Shown here piece by piece: positions 1 through 10,698 of a DNA stretch of 64,000 nucleotides; position 1 is the first letter of the stretch, and every line of letters begins with the position of its first letter. Source of the stretch: Topomyia yanbarensis. Lineage: Eukaryota > Arthropoda > Insecta > Diptera > Culicidae. The position numbers were made by a program, and so were the translations under genes. The stretch spans positions 186,001-250,000 of the forward strand of contig NW_026683338.1 of NCBI RefSeq assembly GCF_030247195.1, in the 5' to 3' direction. The notes below the pieces were generated by a model that was not told where the DNA came from, did not search any database, and worked only from the letters and a program-made list of their open reading frames with translations.

Positions 1-480
1 GCTTGGATGAGTAATGGTTATATAAGCCAGTGCTCGATTATCTTCCAGAGAAATCCTGGGGCAAAAAACATCTACTTCTGCTCTCTGTACTTGGTTGTCG
101 TTGCCATTTTGTTGCCTCATCAGCAACATTTTCTTTGGAGGGAAGCCATCGCCAACTGTCAATATTAGTGGTTTCGAGTATCTCACTAACACGAAACGCG
201 ACAAACTGAGAGTATCGTCGGTGGTCCGATCGTATCCAGTAAAGGACATCTTTAGAATCAGTCCAAAATATATGCTGATTTATTTTCAACGATAATGCCT
301 TAGTAATAGCGTCTGATAACCTTGACCCGATTAAGGCCGCCTGAAGCTCTAAACGTGGTATTGATAGACTCGTCAATGGTGCAACACGAGAACATCCTTG
401 TTTTGAAAGCGTAGATATACCACATAGGCGTAACCTGCCTCGCTAGCGTCGACAAAGGTGTGCAGTTGAACTATAGTTTC
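1..480 (-). pseudogene. BEL/Pao pol fragment: RNase H region, broken
   Basis: This is the RNase H part of a BEL/Pao LTR-retrotransposon polyprotein, which degrades the RNA of the RNA-DNA hybrid. Reading leftwards, one frame near 380-480 gives [16 protein letters not shown] (first catalytic Asp). A second frame from 376 gives [10 protein letters not shown], then [12 protein letters not shown] (later Asp), then [12 protein letters not shown]. The frame changes near 475 and again near 380, so the domain cannot be translated as one piece. It follows the RT domain directly and runs off the left window edge, so any integrase lies outside. The assignment rests on the order RT then RNase H and on the Pao-type motifs. 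Confidence 0.8.
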
Positions 481-1258
481 TGAATTCAGAGAAGTCACAC
501 ATCAAGCGGGGAATTCTAATATTCTGCACGTCTGGGAGAACTTCAAGCCACTGCTCCCATTTCTCATGAAACTTTTCTGAGATTGTATCGTCCCAGTCAA
601 TAGCTGTCCGCCAAATTTCTTGTAGAAGTACCTTCAGAAAAATAAGAATATTCGATATTAATCCCAGCGGATCGAAAATTGCCATGAGCATGCGAAGGAC
701 TTCTCTCTTCGTAGGTTTTCGTTTTCCCAATAGCAAATCTTCGTTTTGCTTCCTGAATAGCTTGTATGTGAAGGTATCCGTGACAGTGCACCACCACATA
801 CCCAAAACTTTTTCTGTGGCCATCTCATTTCCAACGTTGAGACTTTTTTGATCCGTAGTTGGTCTGTGAAGTGACTGTAGAACGGAAGGAGAATTGGACA
901 ACCAATTACGCATTTCAAATCCTGCCTGAGAATGCACGTGTCGAACATCCTGTGCTAGTTGGATAGCTACCTCTATGGTCTCTACACTCGTAAGCATATC
1001 GTCCACATAGTGTCCGAATAGAATAGCATTCGCCGCCTTGGGAAAGCGATCTGCATGTTGTTTCGCGTTGTGATTTATGACGTATTGCGCACAACACGAG
1101 GAGCAGCATGCGCCAAATGTCATAACCTGCATTACATACACGCTGGGTTCTACGTCAGTCAGTTTCTCTCGCCACAAAAATCTTTGGCAGTCCTGATCAT
1201 CTTTGGAGATGAGAACCTGGTGAACCATCTCGCGGATGTCACCGCAGATTGCAATTCA
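443..1258 (-). pseudogene. BEL/Pao reverse transcriptase, palm to thumb
   Basis: This segment holds the catalytic palm and the connection of a BEL/Pao RT. The motif-C box reads FGHYVDDMLTS, with both catalytic aspartates kept. It is preceded by QVMTFGACCSSC and followed by a typical Pao connection (GLISNILIFLKVLLQEIW). The N-terminal RT half lies upstream in the same frame, separated by an in-frame TGA at 1256-1258. At the 3' side the frame is lost near 475. The active-site residues survive but the reading frame does not, so this is a recent but dead copy. Confidence 0.85.
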
Positions 1259-2130
1259 ATTCTCTCGGAATTTGTGCAGGACGGAGTTGAGTGATGTAAG
1301 TTGGTCCGGGCCTTTCAAGAGTAGTGAATTTAGAGATATGCCGTGTGATTTTGCTGCTGCATCCCACACTATCCTAATCTTACCCGGTTTATTGTGATTG
1401 AACACCGGGAAAATGGGTAGATACCATATTGGCCTTTGACATTGTTTTATTTCAGTTTCCGTGAGCTTCCGGCTGTATCCCTTTTGAAGATAGTTATCTA
1501 TCTGTATTCTCATTGTAGCAGCTAGTTCGGGTTGCTTCAACAGTTTAGATTCTAGGACGCGGAAACGTTGCATTGCTTGAGGTTTGTTATACGGTAGGCG
1601 TACCTGTTCATATCTCCATAGCAAGCCGGTCTCGTAGTGACCATTTGGTGTCTTTGTTATCGACTGAAAAATTCTTTGTGCTCGCGTGTCCTCTTCAGGC
1701 ACGAGTATCCGGTCTGGAACAGTTATTCCAAGACTATCTAATGAAAAGTACTCTCGGACAGCCTGATTTAGCATATATTCGGTGTACTCGCTACTGAAAT
1801 CATGATGCCCCACGTAGTCATCACCCGACCCGATCTGATCCTCCGTAGACAATCCAACCGAGACGGGTTTTTGTAGCGATAGCTTCATGGAGTTTACCTT
1901 CTCTTCCTTTTATGGCAAACCCAAGGTTAGCGTTGTCGATCCCGATAAGAAATTTTGGTTGCACATTTTTGTATGATGCCACTGGAATTCCTTAGGTGGC
2001 TGTGCCGCTCGACTAAATCTTCCATTTGAAGTGATTGGTGGAACAGTGCAAGATTCGTGAAGGTTTTGTGATAATCTTCCGTCCTCTGCGATATCTCCAG
2101 GTTAAGCGTTCTTGATTCTTCCGGCATCAG
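1256..2130 (-). pseudogene. BEL/Pao RT N-terminal half and pre-RT linker
   Basis: The open stretch 1256-1888 contains Pao RT fingers: HYETGLLWRYEQVRLPYNK, then PIWYLPIFPVFN and GKIRIVWDAAAKS. Upstream (about 1830-1990) another frame gives FLIGIDNANLGF and TRLGWIVYGG, the conserved Pao segment between protease and RT. A frame change near 1825 separates them. Further upstream (1927-2127) a weaker pol-like stretch ends at the I-group LINE junction. The protease core expected between gag zinc fingers and this segment is not visible on either side of the LINE, so sequence was probably lost there. Confidence 0.8.
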
Positions 2131-2361
2131 GAATTAACGGCCAGGATTACAGATTCGAACGGATTGATCAACTAACACTAGAAGATAGGGGGCACATAAG
2201 CTTTGGGAAGATATTCAAGGGGAGGAGGGGTGAAGTCATACATCTGTGTATCAGAGACATGGGAGAGAGGGTGGACAAGGCTGAACGGGGGGGGGGGGGT
2301 ATATAAACTTTCAGTTTCCGGCATCAGGAATCAACGGCCAGGATTACAGATTCGAACGGAT
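2119..2361. repeat. Pair of ~45-bp direct repeats around a G-rich segment
   Basis: A segment starting TTCCGGCATCAGGAAT and ending GATTCGAACGGA occurs at about 2119-2163 and again at 2317-2361 with one visible mismatch. The 153 bp between the copies is purine-rich and holds a run of 13 G. The left copy touches the BEL side and the right copy touches the 3' UTR of the I-group LINE. It may be a 3' UTR duplication or a trace of a second insertion. Confidence 0.6.
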
Positions 2362-2612
2362 GTATCAAGTATTGGGACGCCGGGCGGTTTTCCTCGAGCC
2401 GGCAGGGGTTCCTCCAAACGATTTCGTAGTACGGCTCAGATACGGATCGGAAACACACCGCGTTGCGCGTGTGATATTGTACTGTAGATCTCGTGTTGTT
2501 GGTTCATTCGACAGATGTTTTGTCTCGTCTTGGAGTCGTATCAAACCATCGTTGGGGTACGGTAGGCGGAAGAGGGCACTTCTGGGAATGATAAGAGAAA
2601 AGATAGGGGCAT

Positions 2613-5129
2613 TTAAATTTGGATATTGATGGTTTTGAGGAACGTGTATATAAGGGACATGTAGAGAATATCGCGGCTTGCTAGTACATCTCGAACCGGG
2701 ACATTGGGTGATCTTCCTCGGGCCCGAAGGGAATCGAATAGTTGAGATCTGGCAGAACAGTACTCGGCGCATGCCCAGACAACATGTTCGATTTCGTGAT
2801 AACCGTTGCCACAAGCGCAGATACCGCTATCCACGAGCCCAATACGCCGGAGATGTGCGTCCAGCGTCTAGTGATTGGACATGAGCCGAGACATCACGCG
2901 AATGAAATCCCGACCCACATCCATCCCTCTGAACCAAGGTTTCGTCGATACCTTAGGGATTATCGAATGTAGCCACCTTCCCAGTTCACCATTGCTCCAT
3001 GAAGTTTGCCAACTTTCGAGGGTTCTCTGATGAGTGATACTGAAAAATTCGCTGAAGCTAATTGGTCTTTCATATATGTCACCTTGTAAAGCGCCCGCCT
3101 TAGCTAAAGAGTCCGCTTCTTCATTACCTGGAATGGAGCAATGCGAGGGAACCCAAACTAAGGTAATCTTGTACGATCTTACAGACAAAGCACGCAGGCG
3201 GTCCCAGATTTTCCCCAGAAAATATGGAATGTGCTTTCTAGGTTTCATTGAACGGAGAGCCTCAATTGAGCTGAGGCTATCCGAGACAATAAAGTAATGA
3301 TCGGTGGGCAAAGTATCAATGATCCCAAGGGTATACTGAATAGCAGCAAGTTCTGCGACGTAAACTGAAGCAGGATCATTGAGTTTGAATGAGGCGGTGA
3401 GGTTTTGATTGAATATACCGAAGCCAGTGGAGCCGTCGAGGCTTGACCCGTCGGTGTAAAACATCTTGTTGCAGTCCACTTCTCGAAATTTACTATGAAA
3501 GATGCTTGGGATCACTTGCGGACGTATGTGATCCGGGATTCCACGAATCTCGTCTTTCATGGATGTGTCGAAGAATACAGTTGAATCAGAAGCATGAAAG
3601 AGATTGACACGGTTGGGATAGTATGAAGAAGGATTGATATTTTGTGCCATGTAATCGAAGTACAAGGACATAAATCGGGTTTGAGAATTGAGCTCGATAA
3701 GCCTTTCGAAATTTGCAATTACTAACGGGTTCAAGATATCGCATCGGATGAGCAATCGATATGAGAGTTCCCAAAATCGATTTTTCAGCGGAAGGACGCC
3801 CGCCAGCACTTCTAAACTCATCGTATGTGTCGAGTGCATGCAACCCAAAGCAATACGCAAACAACAATATTGGATTCGCTCTAGTTTGATGAAATGTATG
3901 TTCGCAGCGGAGCGGAAACAGAAACTCCCGTACTCCATCACCGACAATATTGTTGTTTGGTACAGCCTGATCAGGTCTCCTGGGTGGGCACCCCACCATG
4001 TTTCGGTTATTGTACGGAGAAAGTTGATCCTTTGCTGGCACTTCTGTTTCAGATACCTAATGTGACATCCCCAGGTTCCTTTAGAGTCGAACCAGACCCC
4101 GAGATATTTGAAAGTTGAAACCTGAGCAATAGTTTGACCCATTAATTGAAGCTGTAGTTGCGCTGGTTCACGCTTCCTTGAAAATACGACTAGCTCAGTT
4201 TTCTCCGTGGAGAACTCGATACCCAGCTGGAGGGCCCAAGTAGACAAATTGTCCAAGGTATCTTGCAATGGCCCTTGCAGATCGACGGCTTTGGGACCTG
4301 TAATAGAGACCACACCGTCATCTTCAAGCTGCCTTAGCGTGCAGGAATTGACAAGACATTCGTCAATGTCATTCACGTAAAAGTTAAAGAGAAGGGGGCT
4401 TAGACATGAGCCCTGGGGAAGACCCATGTAGCTAATTCGTGATGTCGATAAATCACCATGCGAAAAATGCATATGCTTTTCAGACAGCAAGTTTAGCAAA
4501 AAGTTGTTTAGAGTCGGCGAAAGACCATGCTGGTGCAGCTTCTCAGAAAGAATTTCGATAGAAACTGAGTCAAAAGCCCCCTTTATATCTAGGAAAACTG
4601 ATGCCATCTGCTCTTTGCTAGCATAAGCCATTTGAATTTCTGTTGAGAGCAACGCAAGACAATCGTTCGTCCCTTTGCCTTTGCGGAAACCAAATTGTGT
4701 ATCTGACAGTAAGCCATTTGCTTCAACCCAATTATCAAGGCGAAACAAGATCATTTTCTCGAAAAACTTTCGGATACAGGACAGAATCGCAATCGGTCGA
4801 TACGAGTTGTGGTCGGAGGCTGGTTTTCCTGGTTTTTGAATGGCAATGACCTTCACTTGCCTCCAGTCATGAGGGACAATATTACCCTCAAGAAACTTAT
4901 TAAATAAATTCAACAAGCGTCTTTTGGCAGAGTCTGGCAGATTCTTTAACAAGTTAAATTTGATTCTGTCTGGCCCAGGGGCTTTATTGTTACATGATAA
5001 GAGAGCAAGTGAGAACTCCACCATCGAAAACGGTGTTTCGTTCGCGTTATTGTGAGGGGACGCGGCGCGGTAGACCAACCTTCTTGGCAAAATCGAATAT
5101 CCAACGGTTTGAATATTCCACGCTCTCAT
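2613..5129 (-). pseudogene. I-group LINE ORF2: RT, RNase H and C-terminal zinc finger
   Basis: This encodes the RT that copies the LINE RNA at the nicked target, then an RNase H. RT motifs in order: APGPDRIKFNLL, SYRPIAILSC, FGFRKGKG, VFLDIKGAFDSV (motif A), MGLPQGSCLSPLLF (motif B), and a motif C reading QLEDDGVVS. The second copy reads QLADD here, so the Ala before the catalytic Asp pair is mutated in copy 1. RNase H shows FYTDGSS, VAELAAIQ, VSDSLSSIEAL and WVPSHCSIPGNEEADSLAK. A premature TAG at 2868-2870 cuts off the last ~85 residues, which continue in frame to 2613 and hold the finger CACGNGYHEIEHVVWAC. The junction to the endonuclease is frameshifted by a ~24-nt deletion near 5085, relative to copy 2. 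Confidence 0.88.
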
Positions 5130-6264
5130 TGGTACTGTTTCGGTTTCGTAAGCGCCGGGCCGTGCTCCAAAGAGTGCTCATCGATGTTTCTCTCGTTAGT
5201 CCGTCGACGAACCGGCGCCAGCAGCTACGTTTTTTGGCCATTTCCGCCATCGCGTACTGTCGGTAGCTAGCTGGCAGCCCGTCGTCCCGGAAGGTCTTAT
5301 ACGCAGCGGCCTTCTCCGCGTACATGTCTGAGCACTCTTTGTCCCACCATGGATTGGGAGGACGCCCGCGTGAGTTCGCGTCTGGTACGCGTTTAGTCTG
5401 AGCTTGAATCGCGGTATCGAGAATCAAGCCAGCCAGGAACCCGTACTCTTCCTCCGGAGGAAGCTCTTGTGTCGATTCTACTTTTTCGGATATCGCGGAC
5501 GCGTAGCTCTTCCAATCAATATTTCGTGTGAGGTCATACGAAACATTGATTGTATTCGGTGGCCCTGAACCGTTAGCAATATTAATTACGATTGGCAGAT
5601 GGTCGCTGCCGTGGGGATCAGAGACTACCTTCCACATGCAATCTAACCGCAGCGATGTCGAGCAGAGGGACAGATCTAAGGCGCTCGGTCGCGCTGGAGG
5701 GGCAGGAATCCCTGTCATTTCACCCGTATTCAAAATAGTCATATTGAAGTTGTCGCAAAGCTCATGGAGTAGGGTAGATCGATTATCGTCATGAAGCCAA
5801 CCCCATGCCGTGCCGTGGGAGTTGAAGTCACCTAAAACTAGCCTCGGTGCGGGGAGGAGTTCCGCAATATCGCAAAGCCGTCGGTGGCTAACTAAGGCTC
5901 TAGGGGGGATGTAGGTGGAAGCAATGCAAAGGTCTTTGCCTTTTATTCTGGTTTGGCAAGCGACAACTTCAATGCCTGGTGTCGAGGGGAGGTCGATCCG
6001 ATTGAAAGAATAGCACTTTTTGATCACCAAAAGTACTCGTCCGTAAGAGTCTTCTCGATCCAAGCGAATAATATTAAAATCGTGGAAGTGTAGGGTTATT
6101 TCTGAAGTGAGCCATGTCTCGCATAGGGCAAATGCATCGCATTTCAAATTATTTAGTAAGATTTTAAACGAATCGATTTTCGGGATAATGCTTCGGCAAT
6201 TCCACTGTAGAACAGTGATTAAATCCTTGACCTCGTTCGATGAATTAGCCATCGAAGGATACAA
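5047..6264 (-). pseudogene. I-group LINE ORF2: APE-type endonuclease domain
   Basis: This is the N-terminal apurinic-endonuclease-like domain that nicks target DNA. Motifs in order from the Met at 6264: ITVLQWNCRSI, FALCETWLTS (catalytic Glu), IASTYIPP, LVLGDFNSHGTAWG, SALDLSLCS and DPHGSDHLPI (catalytic Asp/His). After the domain comes a linker with NPWWDKECSDMY, typical of I-group ORF2. The frame ends at 5047, about 80 nt into the overlapping RT frame, because of the deletion described for the RT part. The domain itself reads open for 405 codons. Confidence 0.9.
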
Positions 6265-6361
6265 TCGCTGAAAGGAGGGGCCATTTCGCAGTGAACTGCA
6301 TCAAGAATGTTTTTACTGCGGGAAGAAAGCTTATCAAGATACTTTTAAGAGGGTCAGAAAT

Positions 6362-6549
6362 GTTTAACGCTGTAAGAATACGGTCCACAATGTCAGAGAA
6401 ATTTATTAAGCCAGCACAGTTTTCTTTCTCTGGCTGAGATATGGGAACACTTGGGGTTTAACGCTGTAAGAATACGGTCCACAATGTCAGAGAAATTTAT
6501 TAAGCCAGCACTGTTTTCTTTCTCTGGCTGAGATATGGGAACACTTGGG
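6362..6549. repeat. 94-bp tandem duplication at the end of ORF1
   Basis: Two adjacent 94-bp copies (6362-6455 and 6456-6549) begin GTTTAACGCTGTAAG and end ACACTTGGG. They differ at one visible base (CACAG versus CACTG). Because 94 is not a multiple of three, the duplication changes the ORF1 C-terminus. Copy 2 of the LINE has only one unit here. Confidence 0.9.
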
Positions 6550-7661
6550 GTTTTTGATGTTCCTGGAAGTGCTGGGAACTCCCTTTCTGAGCTCAGGTTA
6601 CTGAGACCGGGAGCGACTTGCTTCGGTTTTGCACCAGTACTTCCTTGAGTAGTTATTTTAGGGGGACCATGAAGAGACACCTTCTGGCCTTTACGACGAA
6701 GCTTGGAAGAGGAAATGTTCTTCCTTTTTCTACTACTTCTAGGCACAGCAGAAGACGTTCCCTCCTGGGGTTCATCACAGTCGCCTTCGTCAGTAGACAA
6801 GTTGGTAAAGATGTTCGTAGAGACAGGTGGCGTAGCTATCTTAAGCATTTCTGCAAAAGATCGCTTAGAGCGTCCCTGAAGGGAACGCTTAAGATTTTCC
6901 TCGCGCTGTTTGTACGCGGGACATGAAGGGAGATCATGTGGGTTTCCCCCACAGTAGAGGCACTTTTCGACATCTCTACCACAGGAATCATCCGCATGAT
7001 TCCCACCGCATTTCCCACAGCGGACTTTATTGCTACAATGGGATGCTGTGTGTCCCAATTGTTTGCAATTAGTACAGTTTATGACCCGCGGCACAAAGAG
7101 GCGAACAGGTAGACGAACCTTGTCAAAAAGGAGGTAATTGGGCAGGACAGAGCCGGCGAAGGTCACCCGATAAGAGTCTGAGTTGACGTATGTTTTCGTC
7201 CCGTCAGCTGCGACTGATGCTGAATGCAAACGTTTGCATTCCAGTATCTTCACTGGCTTAAGCATGGGGTCTTTGAAACAGCCAGTCCCATATTTTAGCA
7301 GGTCCTCGCAATTCAGACTCGAATCGGAAACGACCCCACTGACTTCAACCCTGCTAGCTGGAATATACACCCTGTACTCCCTCGTAAAGGGCTCGTAGCC
7401 AGCAATATCGTTTGCCTGAGTTGAACTGTTAACCACCACCCGAAGCTTATCAGGGCGAATTTTCGATATTTCTGTCACGGCCGAATACCGATCTGTCAGA
7501 ACTCGAGAAATCTGCAACAGATTCAAACACTTTTTTTCTTTGGTCCGAAAGAAGATCACAAATGGCCCGGTGGCCGAGCTCGGATATACCTTAAGCCGGG
7601 GAGCCGATTTTATTTCGACGTCCATCTCACCTTGAGATGAACCGCCGTCAGGGGAAGTCAT
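6393..7661 (-). CDS. I-group LINE ORF1 (gag-like RNA-binding protein)
   Basis: This is a 422-codon open frame encoding the nucleocapsid-like protein that packages LINE RNA. Three consecutive CCHC-type knuckles are visible around residues 190-250: CTNCKQLGHTASHC, CGKCGGNHADDSC and CLYCGGNPHDLPSC. Upstream is an RRM-like segment (residues ~30-130). Downstream is a basic, Ser-rich stretch with SSRKRKNISSSKLRRK. The C-terminus is abnormal: a 94-bp tandem duplication at 6362-6549 shifts the frame, so the last ~20 residues are not the family ending. The ATG at 7661 starts MTSPDGGSSQGEMDVEI, and copy 2 has a related start. Confidence 0.85.
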   Translation of the reverse strand: MTSPDGGSSQGEMDVEIKSAPRLKVYPSSATGPFVIFFRTKEKKCLNLLQISRVLTDRYSAVTEISKIRPDKLRVVVNSSTQANDIAGYEPFTREYRVYIPASRVEVSGVVSDSSLNCEDLLKYGTGCFKDPMLKPVKILECKRLHSASVAADGTKTYVNSDSYRVTFAGSVLPNYLLFDKVRLPVRLFVPRVINCTNCKQLGHTASHCSNKVRCGKCGGNHADDSCGRDVEKCLYCGGNPHDLPSCPAYKQREENLKRSLQGRSKRSFAEMLKIATPPVSTNIFTNLSTDEGDCDEPQEGTSSAVPRSSRKRKNISSSKLRRKGQKVSLHGPPKITTQGSTGAKPKQVAPGLSNLSSEREFPALPGTSKTPSVPISQPEKENSAGLINFSDIVDRILTALNPKCSHISARERKLCWLNKFL

Positions 7662-7954
7662 TTTTGCACGGGCCTATTGCCCAGTGCACGTTATTAAGAC
7701 AACCAAGAAGGGGAAGCGAAAACTAATACTTAGCTTGTGTATGTAACGGTATCCAGACGGCTTACTAGAAGAACACTGTTTCACTTCACTGACCGGCTAA
7801 CGGTACTCAGAAACAGAAACACAAAAGAAGGGAAAGAATACTGAAACCTCAACTAGGCGCAGAGTGTGCAAATAACCTTGAACGCGGATTAACACTATTT
7901 GTCGCTATAGAGTGTACAGACAGATGACAAAAGACTTCTATCTCGACTGAGTGC

Positions 7955-8712
7955 TCGAAAACGAATGTATTGATGGTATTTGAATACGCATCCATTTCTG
8001 CCGCAAATGTTATGCGACTTACAGAATCCCTTATGTTTCTTCAAGCATCTTTGACACAATCCGAACTGTTTCACTGCAGTCCACCGTGAGTTATAGCTTA
8101 GCTCATTAAAGCGTTTACATTTATCCGCAGACGTACAGCCTTCTTTGAAAATTGGACATTCGGCTACGCTCCCCGTTTGCTTTATTTGATGCATATGGAT
8201 TGCCTGACTCTCGATATCTTCTTCTGTTTGATCCGAGTGAGCATTGAAATAAACAGGGTTTCTTTTGTTTCATTTAAACGGCCTTATTTCGCCACCACAT
8301 ATCGGTACTATCGGTGAGATAGTTTCTGCCAAATCATAGAGCCATGCGGCGAATGTTTCTAGGTTTACACTGGAAAGCGTTCGGCGATGTTTGGCCCAGT
8401 CTAATTTGATAGGTGGTGGGAGTTTTTCTACCAGTTCGCGGAGAAGTGCTACATTGTATGAATACTCGTGGAGTTGACATGCCTCTTCTGTTGCGCATAA
8501 ATTTTGTACCGCGAGAGCAAATTCCACCAAACTATCCAACCTGTCCGTCCTTGGTGGCGGTGCTGCATGTATCTTCGCTATCAAATTATGAATTATGCCC
8601 TCAGGATTTCCGTACAGCATTTTTAATGTGGCCATGATCCCCGGCACATTGGAAGGATGCATCAGCCTACACTTAACGGCATCATAGGCTTTACCTCTGA
8701 GATTTTTTTTGC
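7955..8712 (-). pseudogene. BEL/Pao gag, C-terminal part with zinc knuckles
   Basis: This is the C-terminal half of the BEL/Pao capsid-nucleocapsid protein. The stretch 8270-8712 holds the Pao gag segment PSNVPGIMATLKMLYG, then EFALAVQNLCATEE and the LREL-x-KLPP pattern. One in-frame TGA at 8270-8272 separates it from a Cys/His-rich region (8194-7990) with CPIFKEGCTSADKC and CQRCLKKHKGFC. The I-group LINE cuts in just after CGRNGCVFKYHQ. Upstream, a T9 run at about 8704-8712 carries a 1-nt frameshift that splits the protein from its N-terminal half. Confidence 0.75.
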
Positions 8713-9657
8713 AAACGAATCAGATTCTCCTCCTGAGTATACCCGCACATGTTTGTGGTCGTGTTAAACGTCGAGTAAAAGAGAGGCCACCCTTCGAGAG
8801 AGCCATAAAAGTTAGAAAGCTCTCGATAGACGGCTTGACGAGTAGCTACCTGACTTCGTGATAAATTTATTCCGTCATCATCTTCATCGTGGCGAGTATG
8901 TAGGTTTGGGTGTTGTGTTGGCGTGAAACCTATCATTGGTATAAATTGTTGGGCTGTTTGTGTATGCCGCTGATTCCCGACAGATTGTGGATATCTTTGT
9001 CGCCACAGTGGATGGTTCAGTGGGACTGCGTAGTTATGCGCCGATAATTGGGAAACTGTTGGTTTTGTAGTGGAGTATGCAGGGGGTAAGCCTGCTGCCT
9101 GGTTTTGTCTATTCGAACTGTTCCTCTCTTGACCCTGCATGGAAAGCCATTCTTCGACTTTGCTCATGCATTTTCCTTCATCCATACTACCGTCTGATGA
9201 TGCCTCGCTCCATCTCCATCAAAAGCTCGAATCGTTTGCGATAATAAGCACGTCTTCTCGCTTCTTCTTGCTCGTCCAGCTCGCGATCTTTGTCTAACTT
9301 TTGCAATTCCAGCCGCAAGCGTCTCTGCTTTGAACCTCTGCTTGAACTCGTAGCCTGGCTAGATCGCCCAGAGGCGTCTTCAGTATGTGCCGGTTCGTTA
9401 TCCTGTGTGTACGATGTCGTCACGCTCGGGGTATTGACCCTCCGAGGAACAATTGGTATTGTAGTATCTCCTGATACGACTGATGGAGCGGAGCTGACTT
9501 TGTAGGATGTTGCGAACATACTAGGAGCTATCATAGAGGCATTTACAGGTACTCGAGTTGCATACGAGACGAGAGTGTTTGTTTGTCCGGTGGTACTTGG
9601 TGAACAGGATGTGTACAACGGATTGATCGAGTAAGGTAGATCGAACGAGCTCGACAC
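8691..9657 (-). pseudogene. BEL/Pao gag, N-terminal part
   Basis: This is the start of the BEL/Pao gag. The 5' piece (9187-9657) begins MSSSFDLPYSINPLY, has a Ser/Thr-rich region, then a charged helix (LRLELQKLDKDRELDEQEE) that should form a coiled coil, as is common in Pao gag. A 1-nt shift near 9200 moves into the second piece (8691-9185), which reads KCMSKVEEWLSMQ and ends in SRSQVATRQAVYRELSNFYG followed by the WPLFYSTF box of Pao gag. Position and order agree with the rest of the element. Confidence 0.75.
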
Positions 9658-10283
9658 AACGTAATTGTAGGGCGAAGCCCAGCTATGCGAAGCTGCGACC
9701 GTAGTTACTGCTAAAGAAAGTCTATCGATAGCGGAGGAGAGTGAGTGGGATTTTTGTCTTCCACCTCGGTTGTGCAGTATAGCTGAGTCCGTGGTTGGTG
9801 TAACTTCCAGGTAAAGGAAATTTTTAATGTTGATTGGGCGTCAACGCAGCAGAAGAGATTTCCAAATTTTTAAATCTTTATTGAATAGCGGAGTTAAAAA
9901 TTTCCTGAAATAGCCGAGCTCATGTATAATATTTCATTAAAACAAATTTGTGTGTTACGTTTAGTGTTCTCCTGTTCGTTTCGCGTTTCCTACGCCTTAT
10001 CAATAACAAGAACGACTTGATCCTGAACCTAACTTGAACCTAACGGTAATACAATTGTACAAATTGTAGAAATGATAACTGCAATTACATTGTTTTGCTC
10101 ACCTAACTTTTACCGGTACCGTTTAAACTATTAGTTTCTGTGGTAAGCATTTCGCTGAACCTAGGTTAGTTGAGTGTAAATGCTGAAAATCATTTTTCTT
10201 ACCACTTTTTGTACGGGAACAACTTTTAGGCCCTCAAAAATTTTAGTAATTAAGCTAGAATAGCTTCTTAATGTTGCCAACTA
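9658..10283 (-). mobile_element. BEL/Pao leader and putative 5' LTR
   Basis: Non-coding sequence upstream of gag, ending where a different LINE begins at about 10284. On the minus strand an AATAAA lies at 9877-9882, shortly before a possible LTR end CAATCAACA near 9830. The start of the LTR is not clear and the 3' LTR is outside the window, so LTR identity cannot be tested here. The extent is an estimate. Confidence 0.35.
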
Positions 10284-10436
10284 ATCGAACGGTGGAGTAG
10301 CTATCTACGTCAGGAAGAATATTTCTCATAGAGTAGTGCTGAACACTGTTGTTAACGGCTTTCATCATGCTCACATCGAACTCTGCATAATGCAACATTA
10401 TTTCGATGTGCATTGTTTTTATCGCCCTCCATCTTA

Positions 10437-10698
10437 GGGACCATTCATAAATTACGTAACGCTTTTAGGGGGGGGGAGGGGGTACGACAAGTTGTGACAA
10501 GTTGTGACATAGGGGGGAGGGGGTGTTAACTAGATCGTTACGTAACATGTTTTCATCGAAGAAAAAAATTTTTTTCTTGGAATTTGTTACGTAACAGGGG
10601 AGGGGGGGATGGAAAAATTTGTGACAATTTGTTACATAGGGGGAGGGGGGGGGTCAATTTTGGGCAATTTTTGCGTTACGTAATTTATGAATGGTCCC
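10437..10698. mobile_element. PIF/Harbinger-type MITE with TTA target duplication
   Basis: 262 bp with perfect 26-bp terminal inverted repeats (10437-10462 and 10673-10698) beginning GGGACCATTCATAAATTACG. The flanks are TTA at 10434-10436 and TTA at 10699-10701, the 3-bp duplication typical of PIF/Harbinger. The inside is G-rich with repeated GTTACGTAAC and GGGGGAGGGG blocks and no coding capacity. Removing the element and one TTA restores the LINE reading frame without loss, which confirms the boundaries. Confidence 0.9.

Larger units (their letters stand above)
2131..7955 (-). mobile_element. I-group non-LTR retrotransposon (LINE), copy 1
   Basis: This is a nearly full-length LINE inserted in the BEL/Pao element: BEL pol resumes below 2130 and BEL gag resumes above about 7955. 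Order along the minus strand is 5' UTR (7955-7662), ORF1 with three zinc knuckles, ORF2 with APE endonuclease, RT, RNase H and a C-terminal Cys/His domain, then a 3' UTR. An RNase H after RT places it in the I group (I, Loner, Outcast and relatives). The 5' boundary is estimated from alignment to the second copy at 15936-20770. I could not define a TSD. ORF2 is broken, so the copy is inactive. Confidence 0.8.
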
